From: Gari tellinella
Lineage: Eukaryota; Mollusca; Bivalvia; Cardiida; Psammobiidae
Reading direction: 5' to 3'
Assembly: GCA_922989275.2 (NCBI GenBank)
Contig: OV277870.1
Span: 37,754,356 to 37,818,355, forward strand
DNA: 64,000 nucleotides
In this document: in pieces, positions 10,953-23,312 of the stretch
How the letters are laid out: each line of letters starts with the position of its first letter
How positions within the stretch are numbered: the first letter of the stretch is position 1
The notes under the pieces: generated by a model
What the model saw: the letters and a program-made list of their open reading frames with translations, nothing else
Databases searched by the model: none
What the model was told of the DNA's origin: nothing
Position numbers and translations under genes: made by a program

Positions 10953-11281
10953 ATTAACCCATTACCCTGTTTCTAGTTTTGAAGACAGGTGACCACTTAA
11001 AGCAGGCTGAAAATAAAGCAGACTGCCTCTTAAGACACATTTTGCTTTACTTTCAGCCTAGTTGCTTTAAGCTACCATCATTCTGTTAGGATATAGAAAA
11101 TATTTCTTACGTTGCATATGAGATTTCTGCATTCTAACTTCTGAACATTCTGCATTGAACTTGTACACTGTTCTAAAGTCTTCAAATGTGTTTACTTTTC
11201 AGTAGTTAATGACTGTAGATGCTGTACGTATCATTGATATATAGGTGATTAATACACTGTTGCTTAAGAGGAAAGGGTTAA
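10953..11281 (+). mobile_element. T3 MITE with degenerate right half
   Basis: TTAACCCATTACCCTGTTTC and the hairpin are clear. After about 11110 the right half is rearranged but still ends in gaaagggTTAA. Confidence 0.65.
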
Positions 11282-11870
11282 TTTTGACTTCCAATATATC
11301 AGTAGCTTACAATGTAGGTATGGGCGGTGACGTAATTGAAGAAACTTGCCGTCAATGTGCATGGTCATTATGGGAGATAAATCAGTGGTAGATTAATCCT
11401 CAGTTCAAAAGTTTTGTTTTCAGAGGCAGTATGTTATCGGTATTAATCAAAATATTATCTGGAAAGTTATCAGAATAAATTGCTTGCCCAGCATGAAGGG
11501 TGTCTCGTGGCTAGCAATTTGTCACTTTTGACACGGTTATCACTCACTGATAGCCTTTTAAAGATAACTCCCTAAGACTTTAAACGGTTTATTGGGTTGT
11601 GGTATTTGGTTTGTAAATTGTTTGGATTTCGATCACACGGTCAGAAGTTATTGACTAAATGTTATATCCTAATTTTACGATTATTTGAAATGCTTATTAT
11701 TTATATTTCTTATCAAAAAGGAATTATTTATGTAAGGAAAATAAATTATCCAGACATTTTGAAAAAGTCAAATAGTTTGACAGCTTTGAGATGAAAGAAT
11801 TTGACAATCAAAGTATCGGTGTCCAGTGGTGATTGTTTGGGACAGGGCGCCAGCCAGACACTCGTCCATA

Positions 11871-12050
11871 CAGTCAAACCTGACAATGAACAACCATTCA
11901 ATTTTGATGATCTCTTCAAGACATGTGACTAATTAATTCTCAATACATGTGGCTGCTTAATACAGAATAAAAGTAATGCAGAAAGCTCCCATTGGGAGCT
12001 TTCTGCATTACTTTTATTCTGTATTAAGTTGTTCGTTACCTGTATTTAGG
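11871..12050 (+). mobile_element. P2 pogo-like MITE
   Basis: TA-CAGTCAAACCTGACAATGA at the left. The core at 11956-12028 is a perfect palindrome with 35-nt arms around a 3-nt loop. The right terminus is not certain. Confidence 0.75.
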
Positions 12051-12243
12051 GACAATTCTGATGAGCATGGTGATTGAACTAAGTGAAGACAGTGTATCTC
12101 ATTATCTCAACTTATTATCTATAACAGAAACTTTATTATCTCTATTAGTCACCAAATTATAGTACTCAAATACCACTAATTGTCATTATAGCTGGATTGC
12201 TGACTGAAAATGTTTCCATCAGATCATAGTTATGCTGTTACTA

Positions 12244-12403
12244 AGGGCTGACCAGATCATGGAAGTATTTTAAAAATAAAATCTTTACTTCTGCATTAAA
12301 CCATATGGTGTCACTACTCAGTAACACCATAGGATTTGGTGCCGAGGTAAATGAGAAAATGTTGGACGTGTTCAGTTTACCCCCTCTTATCAGTGGAGCC
12401 CTG
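12244..12403 (+). mobile_element. H1 hAT-like MITE (internally deleted)
   Basis: Left gggctgaccagatcat, right cagtggagccctg, with the flanking H1 segments (aaatctttacttctgcatta, tgttggacgtgttcagttta). The central palindrome is shortened. Confidence 0.7.
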
Positions 12404-13150
12404 ATGCTGTGTATGAGAAGCCAAATGTTAGAAATTACATTATGAACAGATGTCAATGGTGTAAGAACTGTCTTTGTTTGTCCCCATAGTCACTGAAATA
12501 TAAGTGCCAAGTAATTGTAGACTCACAGAATGACTGTCAGTCTAATTGCCAATTAGGCTGATTGGACAGATGAAAAAAATTGATTGACATAGAAAAATCA
12601 TACTGATCGAATACTTAAAAGATTATAATAGGAATTTTCTTGTTTGGTGTTTGGCCTAAAACCTTTTTACACTCATAGCTCATTTCCAGTGTTTAAAAGT
12701 GCTTTATAATTTAGCAGGCTATGTGTGAGTGAAGCATGAATGTACTTTGGGAGATTTCTGCAATACTTGCATGCTTTATTAGCTTTAAGATTAAGGACAT
12801 GTTTTTAACAGAACAGGCTAGAATCATGAAAAGTCTTTTCGTTGAAGAATAGGTAAAGCCTTGAATGGCATCTTTGAAAGAAAGGTTTAATATAGAAGAC
12901 TGTTTAACCTCTAAATGCACTTTCTTTCTCATGGATATTAATTGAAAGCGTATGAAGAATTGGTTGTCTGTGTGACACACTTCAAGCTTGCTTATGATGT
13001 ATCTATTGTCCTGTGCTGGTGACAGGCTGTTTAAAGTATGGTAACAGCCAAACTTCAGTTTATAGACCACTGGAAATACAAATGTAACCATAATTATGAA
13101 GTCTCTTTTTTCAGAAAGGGTAATTATAAAGCTTGCTTTTCAGAAAGGGT
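12404..13150. other. Unique intronic DNA
   Basis: No repeat recognised. A 126-codon minus-strand open frame (12711-13091) has no domain-like pattern and is treated as chance. Confidence 0.5.
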
Positions 13151-13155
13151 AATTA

Positions 13156-13231
13156 AGCTTGATGCAGGTCAAAAGTAATGCAGAAAGCTCCTATAGGAGC
13201 TTTTTGCATTACTTTTGACCTGCATTAAGCT
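13156..13231. mobile_element. P2 hairpin core
   Basis: Arms agcttgatgcaggtcaaaag onward, loop around ctataggag, two or fewer mismatches. Preceded by a short direct repeat of tcagaaagggtaatta. Confidence 0.8.
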
Positions 13232-13474
13232 AATTTACCTGTTTGTATAGATTTCTACAGTTTGTCATTGAACGACTGGTTAGCACAATTTTCACTGTGT
13301 AGGTAACTGAACAGTCAGAAGAAAACTGATGAATTAGTCTAGACCCAAGTTGAGTAGATTTGCCTGGTCCAATAATATTCGTCAACATAAGAAACAGACA
13401 GTAGCTGCTGCGATGTTGCTGAAATTTAATGATATTCTGTCGTAATTGATAATTTGGATACCTATATACAGTCA

Positions 13475-13658
13475 CAAGGCTCGTTTTAAAAAAATAAAAT
13501 CTTTATTTCTGCATTAAACTCTATGGTGTCACTCACTACTCATTAGAATCGTCTTGAAGAGAGGATTCTATTGAGTAGTAGCATCATAAGATTTGATGCT
13601 GAAATGAATGAGAAAATGTTGAATTTGTTCAGTTTACTCCCTCTTATCTGGCGCCCTG
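13475..13658 (+). mobile_element. H1 hAT-like MITE
   Basis: Core palindrome cactcattagaatcgtctt / gaggattctattgagtag with the H1 flanks and right end cttatctggcgccctg. The left terminus is eroded (aaggctcg). Confidence 0.75.
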
Positions 13659-13699
13659 GTATTATCGGAAGGTGTATGGATATCTGTAAATACTGCTTG

Positions 13700-13860
13700 T
13701 GGTTGAAAGGCAGGACTAAAGGAGCTTTCTGTTTTACTCTCAGCCTGCTTTAAGCAATCACCTTTCCTATAAACAGGAATCAAACTATTGGGGAAAGGGT
13801 TGTTACACATCCACTTGTCAGAAACACTGTAAAAACAGCTAGGAAGGAAAGGGTTAATTC
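13700..13860. repeat. T3/P1-type remnant
   Basis: ggagctttctgttttactct then cagcctgctttaagcaatca, and later gaaagggTTAA at 13847-13857. Too degraded to delimit. Confidence 0.4.
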
Positions 13861-14661
13861 ATCTGGATAATGATTGTGCCAAGTGCCAAGGTCTTTTGGA
13901 ATTAAAAACACTTTTTTCCTCGAAATTTATTGCAAATGGAGATCATTAAAGTTAAACCCTTTCTCTGCCAAAAGCACCAAAGGTTGAATTTGCAAACAGT
14001 TCAGAACCAAATCAGATGTAAAAAAAACTTGGTATCAGATCAAGATCCAAACTATTTGACACGCATATCAATATTTCTTTGCAGGATCTGGGTCCAGTCT
14101 AAATTTGAAAACCTGATAGTAGATGACAATTTTATTACAGACTTGTATAGCACTGATAAGGGTTACAATGACAGTGAAATTGAACATGAAGAAAAAATCA
14201 AGGGAGCTAATGAACTAGAAATTTACCGAACAACTCGGATAGATTACACAATTGTTACTAATCAGACTATATTAATTGCTATTAAATTTAATTTTTGCCT
14301 TCTTTGGTGGGAAGGGATGGGAATTTTTGTTTCTAAAGAGTATGGACAGAATTTTTCTGAATGAGGACTGAATCCGTGGAGTGTGAGAAAAATCTTGGTT
14401 ACTAACTTTTGCATTGCTGGAAAACCAAATTGTTCTAAATCTCTAGAAACAATTTGGATCCTGAACATATGATAATTTACTTAGTTTCTGATCTGGATTG
14501 AAAAACTGTTAGTTATATAGATGGTAAAACGGGTAAACTATTATTATACAGATTGCATTGACGTGACGAAACATTGAAGTATGGAGATCATTAAAGATTG
14601 AATTAATGGTAAATGAAGGTTGAAAATGATGCAGAAAGCTCCTATATCCTACTTTAACCAA

Positions 14662-14876
14662 TTAACCCATAAATACGCTTTTTAATATACGCCTTCAAGT
14701 CATTCCTCCATTGAAGAATATAGTTCCAATTTTATACAGCCATGAATATGTACCATTATAAATGTTTTCCATATTCTAGTAGAAGGTAGCTTAAAGCAGG
14801 CTGAGAGTACTTTCAACCTGCTTGAAGTAGTCATTAGGTTTTAAAACTAGAAACAGGCTATGGGGTAATGGGTTAA
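14662..14876 (-). mobile_element. T3 MITE, core partly deleted
   Basis: TTAACCCATAAATACGCTTT to tggggtaatgggTTAA. The agcagaatgtgcc part of the hairpin is missing. It lies inside a degraded P2-like sequence (gatgcagaaagctcctatat on the left, ccaccacctgt-type sequence on the right). Confidence 0.82.
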
Positions 14877-14879
14877 CCA

Positions 14880-15580
14880 ACCACCTGTATTAACAAATGC
14901 TAATATGTGTGTACTATTGAATGGTCATCAAGAAATGTGTGCTTATCACCAGGAATATCAGAATGAGGACGTCTCCATCGTGAGAATAATGTTCTTGCTT
15001 GACGTATTAATTACAGGCAGGCTAATTGGAGGGTGTGAGAGTGTGGCACCAATGACCTCGCTTGTCTTATGTGTATAAATGCCCCGCTTGTCACAAGCCA
15101 GGACGGTGTTCGGAAGTAATTATGGTGCTATTGACATAGGTCTATGGACATGTTTCTCCCAGTGGACAGGCGACTCTCGATGGACATGCCGCTCTCGCAG
15201 ATCTCTCCAAGTCAGGACTCTGTGTGACCCGAGGTTTCATCTGGACAAGGCAGCGTACATGAGTCACATGGAGCTAATAGGTGGCCATATTGAGAAGTGA
15301 TCAAGCATCCAGATGAATAAGATGTATTTTGTGTGGCACAGTATAAATCAAACACACCTCCTTTTGTGCCGAGGCTTTGCTAAGTAGCCCCGGGGCTGTT
15401 ATTATCACATTGAATGTTTTAGAAGGTTGCTAGGGGTCACTAGCCAGAGGGAATTGTCAGAAGGAGGCGAAAAAGATGGATGAAGAAAGACCCTTTTGGG
15501 TGCTGAAGAAATACATGTCTTTTAGCATAAAATATTATCTGCTAGACTTTTAAAATTTACTATAGTAACATTGAAGGAGT
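14880..15580. other. Unique intronic DNA with a GC-richer patch at 15020-15300
   Basis: No known repeat. 15079-15300 is an open frame of 73 codons with no recognisable domain. The patch is less AT-rich than its surroundings and could be a conserved non-coding element or an old coding remnant. Confidence 0.4.
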
Positions 15581-15649
15581 TGTAAACAGTTTTGATCCCA
15601 TATCAGGCCCACTTTCGTGGGGCCTGATATGGGATCAAAACTGTTTACA
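15581..15649. repeat. HpG palindrome
   Basis: Near-perfect 31-33 nt arms (tgtaaacagttttgatccca onward) with a loop of a few bases. Stands alone in unique DNA. Confidence 0.88.
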
Positions 15650-16156
15650 AGGTTCTGAGATAAAATATTTGTGGCATTTAAAGGTTATGATTAATTTGTA
15701 AAAGGAGAAAACTCTCTAAGCTTTGGTTTAGAAGAAATCACCAAATTGACACCCACCATCGGTGGCATTGCTTTTTCAGTAATTGAATGATCATCTGAAA
15801 TGGAATTAGAGATTTTACCACATTTTAAGGAAATTGAATTTATTTAAAATAATGTAAAATTGGTGGAAGATTATTTATTGAGAAGTTCTGTTTGAGTCTT
15901 TATCCCCCCTTCCCCAACTTTTTTTTCGCGGATTAAGTTTTAAGAAATCGGGAGAAATAGGTTGTGGCAGAACCAATTAAACAAATTTAATCAGTGTAGT
16001 AGTCATTCTGGAGTCACTTTTTAAAAAGGGTTTAATTAGGTAGCAACAGTATAACCAGAAACTATTTGATGGAAGGCACTTTGGAAGTATGTAATGTACC
16101 ATGACCCGAGCAGCTTCTTGCTATATATACTTCCATCCTTCTGTAAGCAATTTCTC

Positions 16157-16570
16157 ATTTAAACACCTCCAGTTCATTCCTCTACTGAAGAAAATAGTTC
16201 CTTTTTATACAGTCATAGGTAATATTAAATTAGTTTCTTTATCTTAGCAGATGGTAGTTTAAAACAGCGGCTAAAATTTGTAAAGCCAAATGCTCCTTAA
16301 CCAGCTTTAACCCATTACCCCATATAGCCTGTTTCTAGTTTTGAAAACAGGTGCCCACTTAAAGCAGGTTGAAAGCATCCTGCTTTACTTTCAGCCTGCT
16401 TTAATTAAGCTACTATCTGCTAGAATATAGAAATTATTTGTTTTGTTACATATTCAGAACTATTTTCTTCAGTGTATAAATAAATTTAATATGCTGAAAG
16501 GTGCTTCTATGAGGAAAGGATTAAGTGGTCACCTGTCTTCAAAACTAGAAACACTGGTTATATATTTGGT
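16157..16570 (-). mobile_element. T3 element split by another T3
   Basis: The outer element runs from cacctccagttcattcctct to tttaaaacagcggctaaaat and resumes after 16524 as gtggtcacctgtcttcaaaa. Ends degraded. Confidence 0.7.
16307..16524 (+). mobile_element. T3 MITE nested in T3 at TTAA
   Basis: TTAACCCATTACCCCATATA to gaggaaaggaTTAA. The loop part of the hairpin is deleted. It sits in the outer copy's ctTTAAgtggtcacc site. Confidence 0.82.
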
Positions 16571-16877
16571 AAAGGTGGTACCATTTGTCTGAGACTTAGA
16601 AAGCATTAAAGGCATCTTGTCTTATCACACTATGAGCTCTCCCACAAAGAGTTTGGAAATTGGACAATTAGTATGGACTGGTGAGTAGTAAATGTGTCAA
16701 TTAGCAGTGCTCGTTAGCAGTTCTACATACTGTCATACTAACTACCCCGTGGCCCTGGTATGCCTCAATAAGCTTGAAGCTCGGCTGTCCATGGTAAAAG
16801 CCAGGCCACAATAGCACTCAGACACAGTACTCAGACATGGTAAATTATAGATCGCGATGAGATAAGTTGTTGAAATA

Positions 16878-17052
16878 AAGTTAAAACCTCTCTATTACGA
16901 CCACTAAATTGTGTCAAATTAATAGGTGTTTACCACAGGTTACTGTTGAAAGGAGCTTTCTGTTTTACTGTCACATTGCTTTCAACTGTTACCTGTCCTT
17001 TATACCATCAGATAGCCTTTGTTTTAGTGGTCGTAATAGAGAGGTTTTACTA
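16878..17052. mobile_element. P1 pogo-like MITE
   Basis: Left aagttaaaacctctctatta, right tggtcgtaatagagaggttt. The left hairpin arm is mostly deleted (ggttactgttgaaaggagct). TA target not clear on the left. Confidence 0.8.
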
Positions 17053-17217
17053 TACATGTATTGAAATCTTTATGTTTGCAACAAACTCTTGTTATTGCAA
17101 ATAGGTAAAATTTAGCAGAGGAAAAGTAATGTAGTTACCCTCTATAAGAAAAGAAATACAAAAGGAGCAATATTGTTTCTGATGTTATTTTCTAAGTTAC
17201 AAATACAGTAACTTTTC

Positions 17218-17417
17218 CAGGGCTCCAGATAGGAGGGAGTAAATTGAACAAATCCAACATTTTCTCACTCATTTCAGCATCTAATCCCATGGTGTGACTA
17301 CTCATTAGAATTGTCTCGAAGAGACGATTCTAATGAGTATAGTGACACCATAGGGTTTAATTCAAACATAAAGATTTTAGTATTTGAAATATATGTACTC
17401 CCCTTATCTTGAGCCCA
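17218..17417 (-). mobile_element. H1 hAT-like MITE
   Basis: CAGGGCTCCAGATAGG start, central palindrome with cattagaattgtctcgaaga, right end cttatcttgagccca. The flanking 8-mers are only partly alike. Confidence 0.82.
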
Positions 17418-17821
17418 GCTTTTGCTAAGAAAAGTAGGTGGAGTTTATAATGTATGAATATTCAGCAGAATAATAATTAATAATCCCTTTGAATACTTTC
17501 ATCCTCATTTTAAGTTTTCATCTGTCCAAAACAATCAACAACAATTTCAGGCTTATTGTGAGTGTCTCTGAAAAGAGGTTTAACTTTAGTTGAAAACATT
17601 TATGAAGAATCCAACGGGGATAATAGCATATAGGCAGTGTCCTAATTGATGGAAGAAGCCTTCTTACACTCCAAGAACTATAGGAACTGTAAATTTAATT
17701 GTAGGTTTTAATCTTTGAACACTAACATATTGTTTTCTCTGCAAGTTATATTATCAGCTAGCTAATGTGCTGAAATTAGAAAGTTCTCAAATTTCTTAAA
17801 AATAGAATCAGAGTTTCAATT

Positions 17822-17884
17822 AAACAGTTTGGATCCTGATGAGACGCCAAGTTACTTGGCGTCTCATCTGGATCCAAATTGTTT
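17822..17884. repeat. HpG palindrome
   Basis: aaacagtttggatcctgatg with arms gagacgccaagt/acttggcgtctc and two mismatches. Free-standing. Confidence 0.85.
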
Positions 17885-18440
17885 GCAAAGGTAACCATGG
17901 TTTCGTCATTAGCGTGTAAATAGTTAACAACCATTAGCGCAGGAAATAAAGCAAGAATTTGTGTAATTGTTTGAGAGAGATTTGTTTAAACCTGCAGGGA
18001 AGGAAACTACGAAAATTAGGAATTAGGTGTTAAGATTGGTGCTAATAGAGGCGAATTGCTACTGGTAGATGTATCATTTTGTCAAATTAACGCGTAAAAT
18101 GTTGTGTCGTTCATTCTCAATTTCTATGTTAACCTGATAAGTAAGCGTTGGAGAGTGGAGGGGTATAGATCGAAGGCATCCAATTCAATTATCGCTATCA
18201 TTCATTATACAAGTATAAAAAGTCCTAATTGATTGCTTAATGTCTTTTTGGACAGTCAGACCACAGCTAGGTACCCTTGTAGGTGTTTATCCCTCCATAG
18301 CTAAAAGTACAAATCCTCTATATTCAATGGTCATACAGCAAACTGTAATTAATGTATGTAACTTTCATCAAACTTGTATTCTTTCATACATTGGAGTATA
18401 AGTTAATATTGTTTGTTTTCATTACTTTTGGTTAGCTGTG

Positions 18441-18660
18441 ATTGGCTGTAATTTTCTTTTCATAACCCCATGAAAAAAAATAATTCAGGCCACGCCTTGT
18501 CGGGACGACTTTCTCTTAGTCCAACTGCTCCACACAAGCGCTGTATGAAGCAGGACGCCAAATGACGTCATTGATGACGACGTTACTACAAAACAATGGC
18601 GGAAAATATAAGACGGCGGAGGGACTACAACCTACGTTTTAAAAACGTTAAATATTGAAC
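18441..18660 (+). promoter_or_regulatory. CpG-rich cluster of promoter-type motifs
   Basis: ATTGG (inverted CCAAT) at 18441-18445, a perfect CRE TGACGTCA at 18563-18570, and aATGGCGG (YY1-like) at 18596-18602, with about a dozen CpGs in 160 bp of otherwise CpG-poor DNA. It could be an internal promoter or enhancer, or the 5' end of an old mobile gene: a 20-codon frame from 18596 reads MAENIRRRRDYNLRFKN. Confidence 0.35.
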
Positions 18661-18712
18661 ACTCGTGTCAGATTCTCTATTTAACTTCTTTCTTAATTTC
18701 AGTAGTGATATT

Positions 18713-18855
18713 AAATTATAAGGAATAATCCGGAACATTTATTGTATTCATGGAGGTATAAAAACTTTTGCTTTGCGTTTCATACAGTGTGACCAGGTGT
18801 TTTTTTCTCCATTACTCCATGAATACAATAAATATTCAAATTATTCCTTAATTAA
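18713..18855. repeat. Imperfect inverted repeat, about 40-bp arms
   Basis: tttattgtattcatggag at the left and ctccatgaatacaataaata at the right, extended by aggaataat/attattcct. About 58 bp lie between the arms. It immediately follows the CpG-rich patch. Confidence 0.75.
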
Positions 18856-18863
18856 ATGTGCAA

Positions 18864-19129
18864 ATTACCCCTTTACCCTATATAGAAGCGCCTTTTGGCG
18901 TGTTTATTTTGTTCCTCTACTGAAGAAAATACATGTAGTTCCAATTTATAAAGTCATTTGCATGAACCAATAGAAATATTTTCTATATCCTAGCAGATAG
19001 TAGCTTAAAGCAGGCTTGAAGTAAAGCAGAATACGCCTTAGGGCACATTCTGCTTTACTTTCAACCTGCTTTAAGTGGTCACCTTTTTTTATCTTCAAAA
19101 CTAGAAACAGGCTATGAGGTAAAGGGTTA
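18864..19129 (-). mobile_element. T3 MITE
   Basis: tacccctttaccctatatag to aactagaaacaggctatgag. Hairpin loop ggcgcattctgc-type cores are intact. Terminal TTAA mutated on both sides. Confidence 0.82.
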
Positions 19130-19634
19130 CTTACGTTAAAGTATCAAAATGAGGTCTGATTTTTAACAGAAGGATATTTCTCGAGTTTCTGTCATTCAGT
19201 TTACAAACAGGACCTGGATGTGTTTGATTTAATGAAGTATGAAAAACATAAATTTTTGGCCTGTCGGCAATTTTAACAAACTCATTGATTAGACAGTATT
19301 GTCATCTGACATGGGAGGCTAATTAGTTCTAAGGGACCCTGATGTTCGCTGTCTTTACTGGTATTTTTATTTTCATATTTTCTTGGCTCAGCATTTTCTG
19401 TTGAGAGGGAGAAGATACAGCTCATCATAGTACGTCAGCCACATCTGGTCCAAGATTAGTTACTACCGACAGAGGAAATATTGCTACATTTCACTGTTTT
19501 TTATTACCCGGTGTCGAAGTGTCAAGAAAAAAATGGTTTTGTACTTAACTAAGTGGTTATGCAAAAACATCCCTGCTCTGTATAATAGATATTAGTTTGG
19601 GAGAGGCAGAGGTTACAAGAATATGTATCATTTG

Positions 19635-19700
19635 CAAACAGTGCAGACCCTGATCAGAGGGCTCCTGAAGGAGCCCTCTGATCAGGGTCTGCATTGTTTG
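19635..19700. repeat. HpA palindrome
   Basis: 31-nt arms (caaacagtgcagaccctgat onward) with loop tgaa and one mismatch. No terminal repeats around it. Confidence 0.9.
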
Positions 19701-21260
19701 ATTTCGTTTTAAAAATAGTTTGGAAACAGCTGTCAGAAATAGGCATGAAAGTAATTAAACATGAAAAGTTTATTAAAATTTTGTAAGTTCAGCTCTGTAA
19801 GGGCTAAACAAAAAATTAATGTATGTTACTTGAGGAAATAAAAGTACCATTAATTAAGTGGTATGTGTGTGTGTCTTTGTATTAATTAGGACCACGCTAA
19901 GTAAGCTAATCCTGTCACAATGTATCTACCATGTATATTTAATAATATTATATGTTCTTTTATAATCACAATAAACAACCTTTCTTAGACATTGAAAAAA
20001 GCTGTGCCGAAATGGTCCAGCTAGGATACTTGTTAGATAATCTTTTAACCAGGAAAGATATTTTGTTAACCAAGTAGTTTTTCTGTTAGATTACACAATT
20101 TATCTTTGTTGTGTTTTTGACCATATATCTTTGTAATCAATCACCCTGTTTGATATGCAGTCTGGCAGATATAAAAAGATATACCACCGTCATTCAACTT
20201 ATCCTATGGAATGTCTATTCGAGACTACCGGAACCAAACATTCTTAAATCCCACACCGTTTCCATGTGAAGCATATTGTTCGACATTTCAAAGCACAGGA
20301 TAAATTACAGGTCTGCTCAAGATAATATTCAAAGCCATTTCAATACTTGTGTTTGTGTTCCTAAACCTCAAAGTTTTTAATCTCATGTCATGTGACTAGG
20401 ATGGACTGGGTCTCTGATTCCTAAGGGAGGTCACTCTCATCAAATTCTGACAGCAAAATTTTTAATGTTTTCATAAATAACTCTAGGGCTACAGTGAATT
20501 TTAACTCAATTTGAATGGGGAAAGTAATTTTTTTATGCCAGCTAGATAGTTCAGATTGTGATCCTTCTCATGCTGAATATTTATGTTATATTATAGAACT
20601 CTGGTCACTATGAACATCTACCAACTAGTACTGGCTAATAAAATTTGGCAACTGCTGCTGTATCCCACTGATTGGGGTAGTGGACTGTGCTAGCATGGTT
20701 TAGACTGCATACTACCTCCCTTTAATACAAATAAAACAGAATTAAGAAAATTTTCTGCAGTAAAGTGTGCAACTCAATTTAAGTCGGGACAGATCCTAAT
20801 CGAAAACAATGCTGATCCTCTGGCCTCAAGGAGCTGTCTGATCTGGGTCTACATTGTTTTCAAAATTTGTTGATACATTATTGGTAGGAGAGTCTGGGTC
20901 CATCTATCATTTGTTCTCCCAAATGAGGATGATTGCGCAAGATCTTTTTTAGTTTTTTAGGTCACATAAGAATTATTGCTGCTTCACATGCCATTATTCG
21001 CAGAATACTATAAATTAAGAGTCTGGATCATACTGGCCATATTTCATTATCATTGAATCTGTATCAGGTTTTCGATGTAAAGAACCGTGGCAAATGGCTT
21101 TTTTCTCATTGGCCTGAGAGGCTCTCGATGTTAATAAAGGTCTGCGTTTTGAAATATAGCCGATATTGGTTTGTCTGTTGCAACTGACAGTCTGAGTGAA
21201 GGTAATATCTTGATCATTATGATATAGAAGCTTGCATTGTTTCACGGTGTTTGAACTCTA
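19701..21260. other. Unique intronic DNA with one eroded HpA
   Basis: Only a right-arm-biased HpA remnant at about 20810-20863 (ggagctgtctgatctgggtc). No gene recognised. Confidence 0.5.
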
Positions 21261-21264
21261 AGGC

Positions 21265-21440
21265 TTAACCCATTACTCCATAAATATGCTTTTTTACACC
21301 TTGAATTTGTTATTCTTCCACTGAAGAAAATAGTTCAAATTTATACAGTTATGTCTGCGAACATGTGCCATAAGAAATATTTTCTTAATTCGAGCAGATG
21401 GTTATAATACTAAGCAGCTAAAAGTAAAGCAGAATGCTTA
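21265..21440 (-). mobile_element. Truncated T3 MITE
   Basis: TTAACCCATTACTCCATAAA to agtaaagcagaatgctTAAT; the remaining half after the loop is missing. Confidence 0.7.
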
Positions 21441-21903
21441 ATTACAGAAAAGCAGAAGATCACAAGTTTATCCAGTTTTTTCGCAATCGTCTAAAGCTGT
21501 AGATTGAGTAGGATTTTTCCAACATTCCTTTGTCCGACTTGATTGCACTAAACTCAGGGCAACAGACAGGCTTTGGTGGTATTTAAAACACTGATATCTT
21601 TCAATACATGCCACTGTAAAATTGTCACCCGCTGAATTTTCTTTAAAACAAAGTGTTAACGTCGCGAAGTTAACTTTTAACAACCTCAGTCAAACATTGT
21701 AGACCCTGATCTGTTATCAATGTTAGGGCATGTGTATTGGTCCCTTGTGTAAGCGAAGTCATATTTATGTTATAAGGGTTATAGAAGAAAGGTGTTGGAT
21801 TTTAAATTGAGGCAATTTTCTCGAAATGTGGACACATTTCAGTGGCAATTATACTGCATTTTATCTATGGCTATGAAGTGAGATGGATTGAAATATTTAC
21901 ATA

Positions 21904-22120
21904 CAGTTAAACCCCTGAATTACAACAACTTGTAAAATAAAGTTTGAAATGTGGTATTAAATGCAAATGTCTGCATAAATCAGGTTGAAAGCTAAGCAGA
22001 AAGCTCCTGTAGGAGCTTTCTGCATAGCTTTCAGCCTGCTTTATGTTAGAAAGTTTTATACATACTCTAAATTAGCACAATTGTCTTATTTGGAGTGGTT
22101 GTAATGGAGAGAATTTTCTG
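21904..22120. mobile_element. Divergent P1-like MITE
   Basis: TA-CAGTTAAACCCCTGAATTAC left and gttgtaatggagagaatttt-CTG right. Core hairpin ggttgaaagctaagcagaaa, loop tgta. It is intermediate between P1 termini and a T3/P2-type arm. Confidence 0.75.
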
Positions 22121-22129
22121 AAGTTTTGT

Positions 22130-23020
22130 CTAGGTTAGGATGTTTGTGGGTCCGATTTAGTAAGTGGATGTTTGTGACAGGGAGTTTGATGTTTTGGGGA
22201 AAAAAACTAGATTGAAATGACTATGTACATGTTGTTCAACTCTTTGTAGGTGAGAAATAAATATTGATAGCTGTTGGAAGCAGTTCAAAGATCTAACTCA
22301 AGTCAGTCTCATTTCTGGGATTCTGACTGTTTGCTGTTATAATTATGTTTAGGATAGGACAGGAAAGATTTGTTTAGGGTTGATTACAAGATTTCTCTCA
22401 ATGATGTTGTAAGCTGATGACAATTTTTCAGCATTGAAAAGCAGAAGTGTTAGCTAACAGAGTAAACAAGGAATACTTACAATTGGCAGAGGACAAAACA
22501 TCCACTTGAGTAATGCTGTAAAGAGGAAATGTCTTGTATAAAACAAGTCTTGTAGATAAACTGGGATCAACCTAACATTTCAACAGTTTCTCCTTTATGT
22601 CTCCACAATGTTGTTGCTACTCTTAGATTGGTCTCTGGTTTTGGATTTACGTCCATTTCTGCCAACTTTAGGTTGATTTGACATCCCAGAGAGAGGGAGG
22701 TGGATCCGATACAGAAGAATGGATACAGAGGAACACAGGCAATGCCCTACTCTTTTTCAATACTAATATAGAGCCTGCTTGTTCTTTTTCAAACCCACTG
22801 TAGCACTGATACATGGGACCTAGGTTTAAATCTCGTCAGAAGGACAATGGTCTGGCAGGGGATCCTACTCCTGTCTGAAACCTTAATTGTATCACATTTC
22901 TGGGACTATTTTTTCACCACCAATATAATATATAAATCTCCACCTACTTTAAACATCTAGCTATCATATATATTATATTGTATATTTGAAATATTACATT
23001 GGCTAACAGAATAATAAAAT
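22130..23020. other. Unique intronic DNA
   Basis: No gene or repeat family recognised. Confidence 0.5.
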
Positions 23021-23024
23021 CCCC

Positions 23025-23087
23025 CAAACAGTGCAGACTCTGACCAAACAGCTCCTTCAGGAGTTTTTGATCTGGGTCTACATTGTT
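23025..23087. repeat. HpA palindrome, imperfect
   Basis: caaacagtgcagactctgac and tctgggtctacattgttg with several mismatches. Confidence 0.75.
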
Positions 23088-23312
23088 GTACAAAAAGCTT
23101 CAATTTATTGTAATAGCAGTAATATACAGGTATAACTGTACACTGATTGTTGTTCCCAGACAAGAGCACTGCTGTCAACACTTGTTGGACTGTGGAGCTG
23201 AATGGATGATGATACATTAGCCAGACAATAACAAAAACACCTCACAGTCAAAACACACTGCAACAACCACAACAAACAAACACATATTGATCACATTTAA
23301 AGTCTTGTACTA

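Noticed and set aside
12711..13091. 126-codon minus-strand open frame
   Set aside because: No recognisable motif, no coding-like composition and no splice or neighbour support.
13930..14364. 144-codon plus-strand open frame
   Set aside because: Low-complexity Asn/Ile/Lys-rich translation of AT-rich DNA that includes an eroded HpG copy (ccaaactatttgac); no domain pattern.
15079..15300. 73-codon open frame in a GC-richer patch
   Set aside because: Arg/Ser-rich without cysteine or domain pattern; kept only as possible conserved non-coding DNA.
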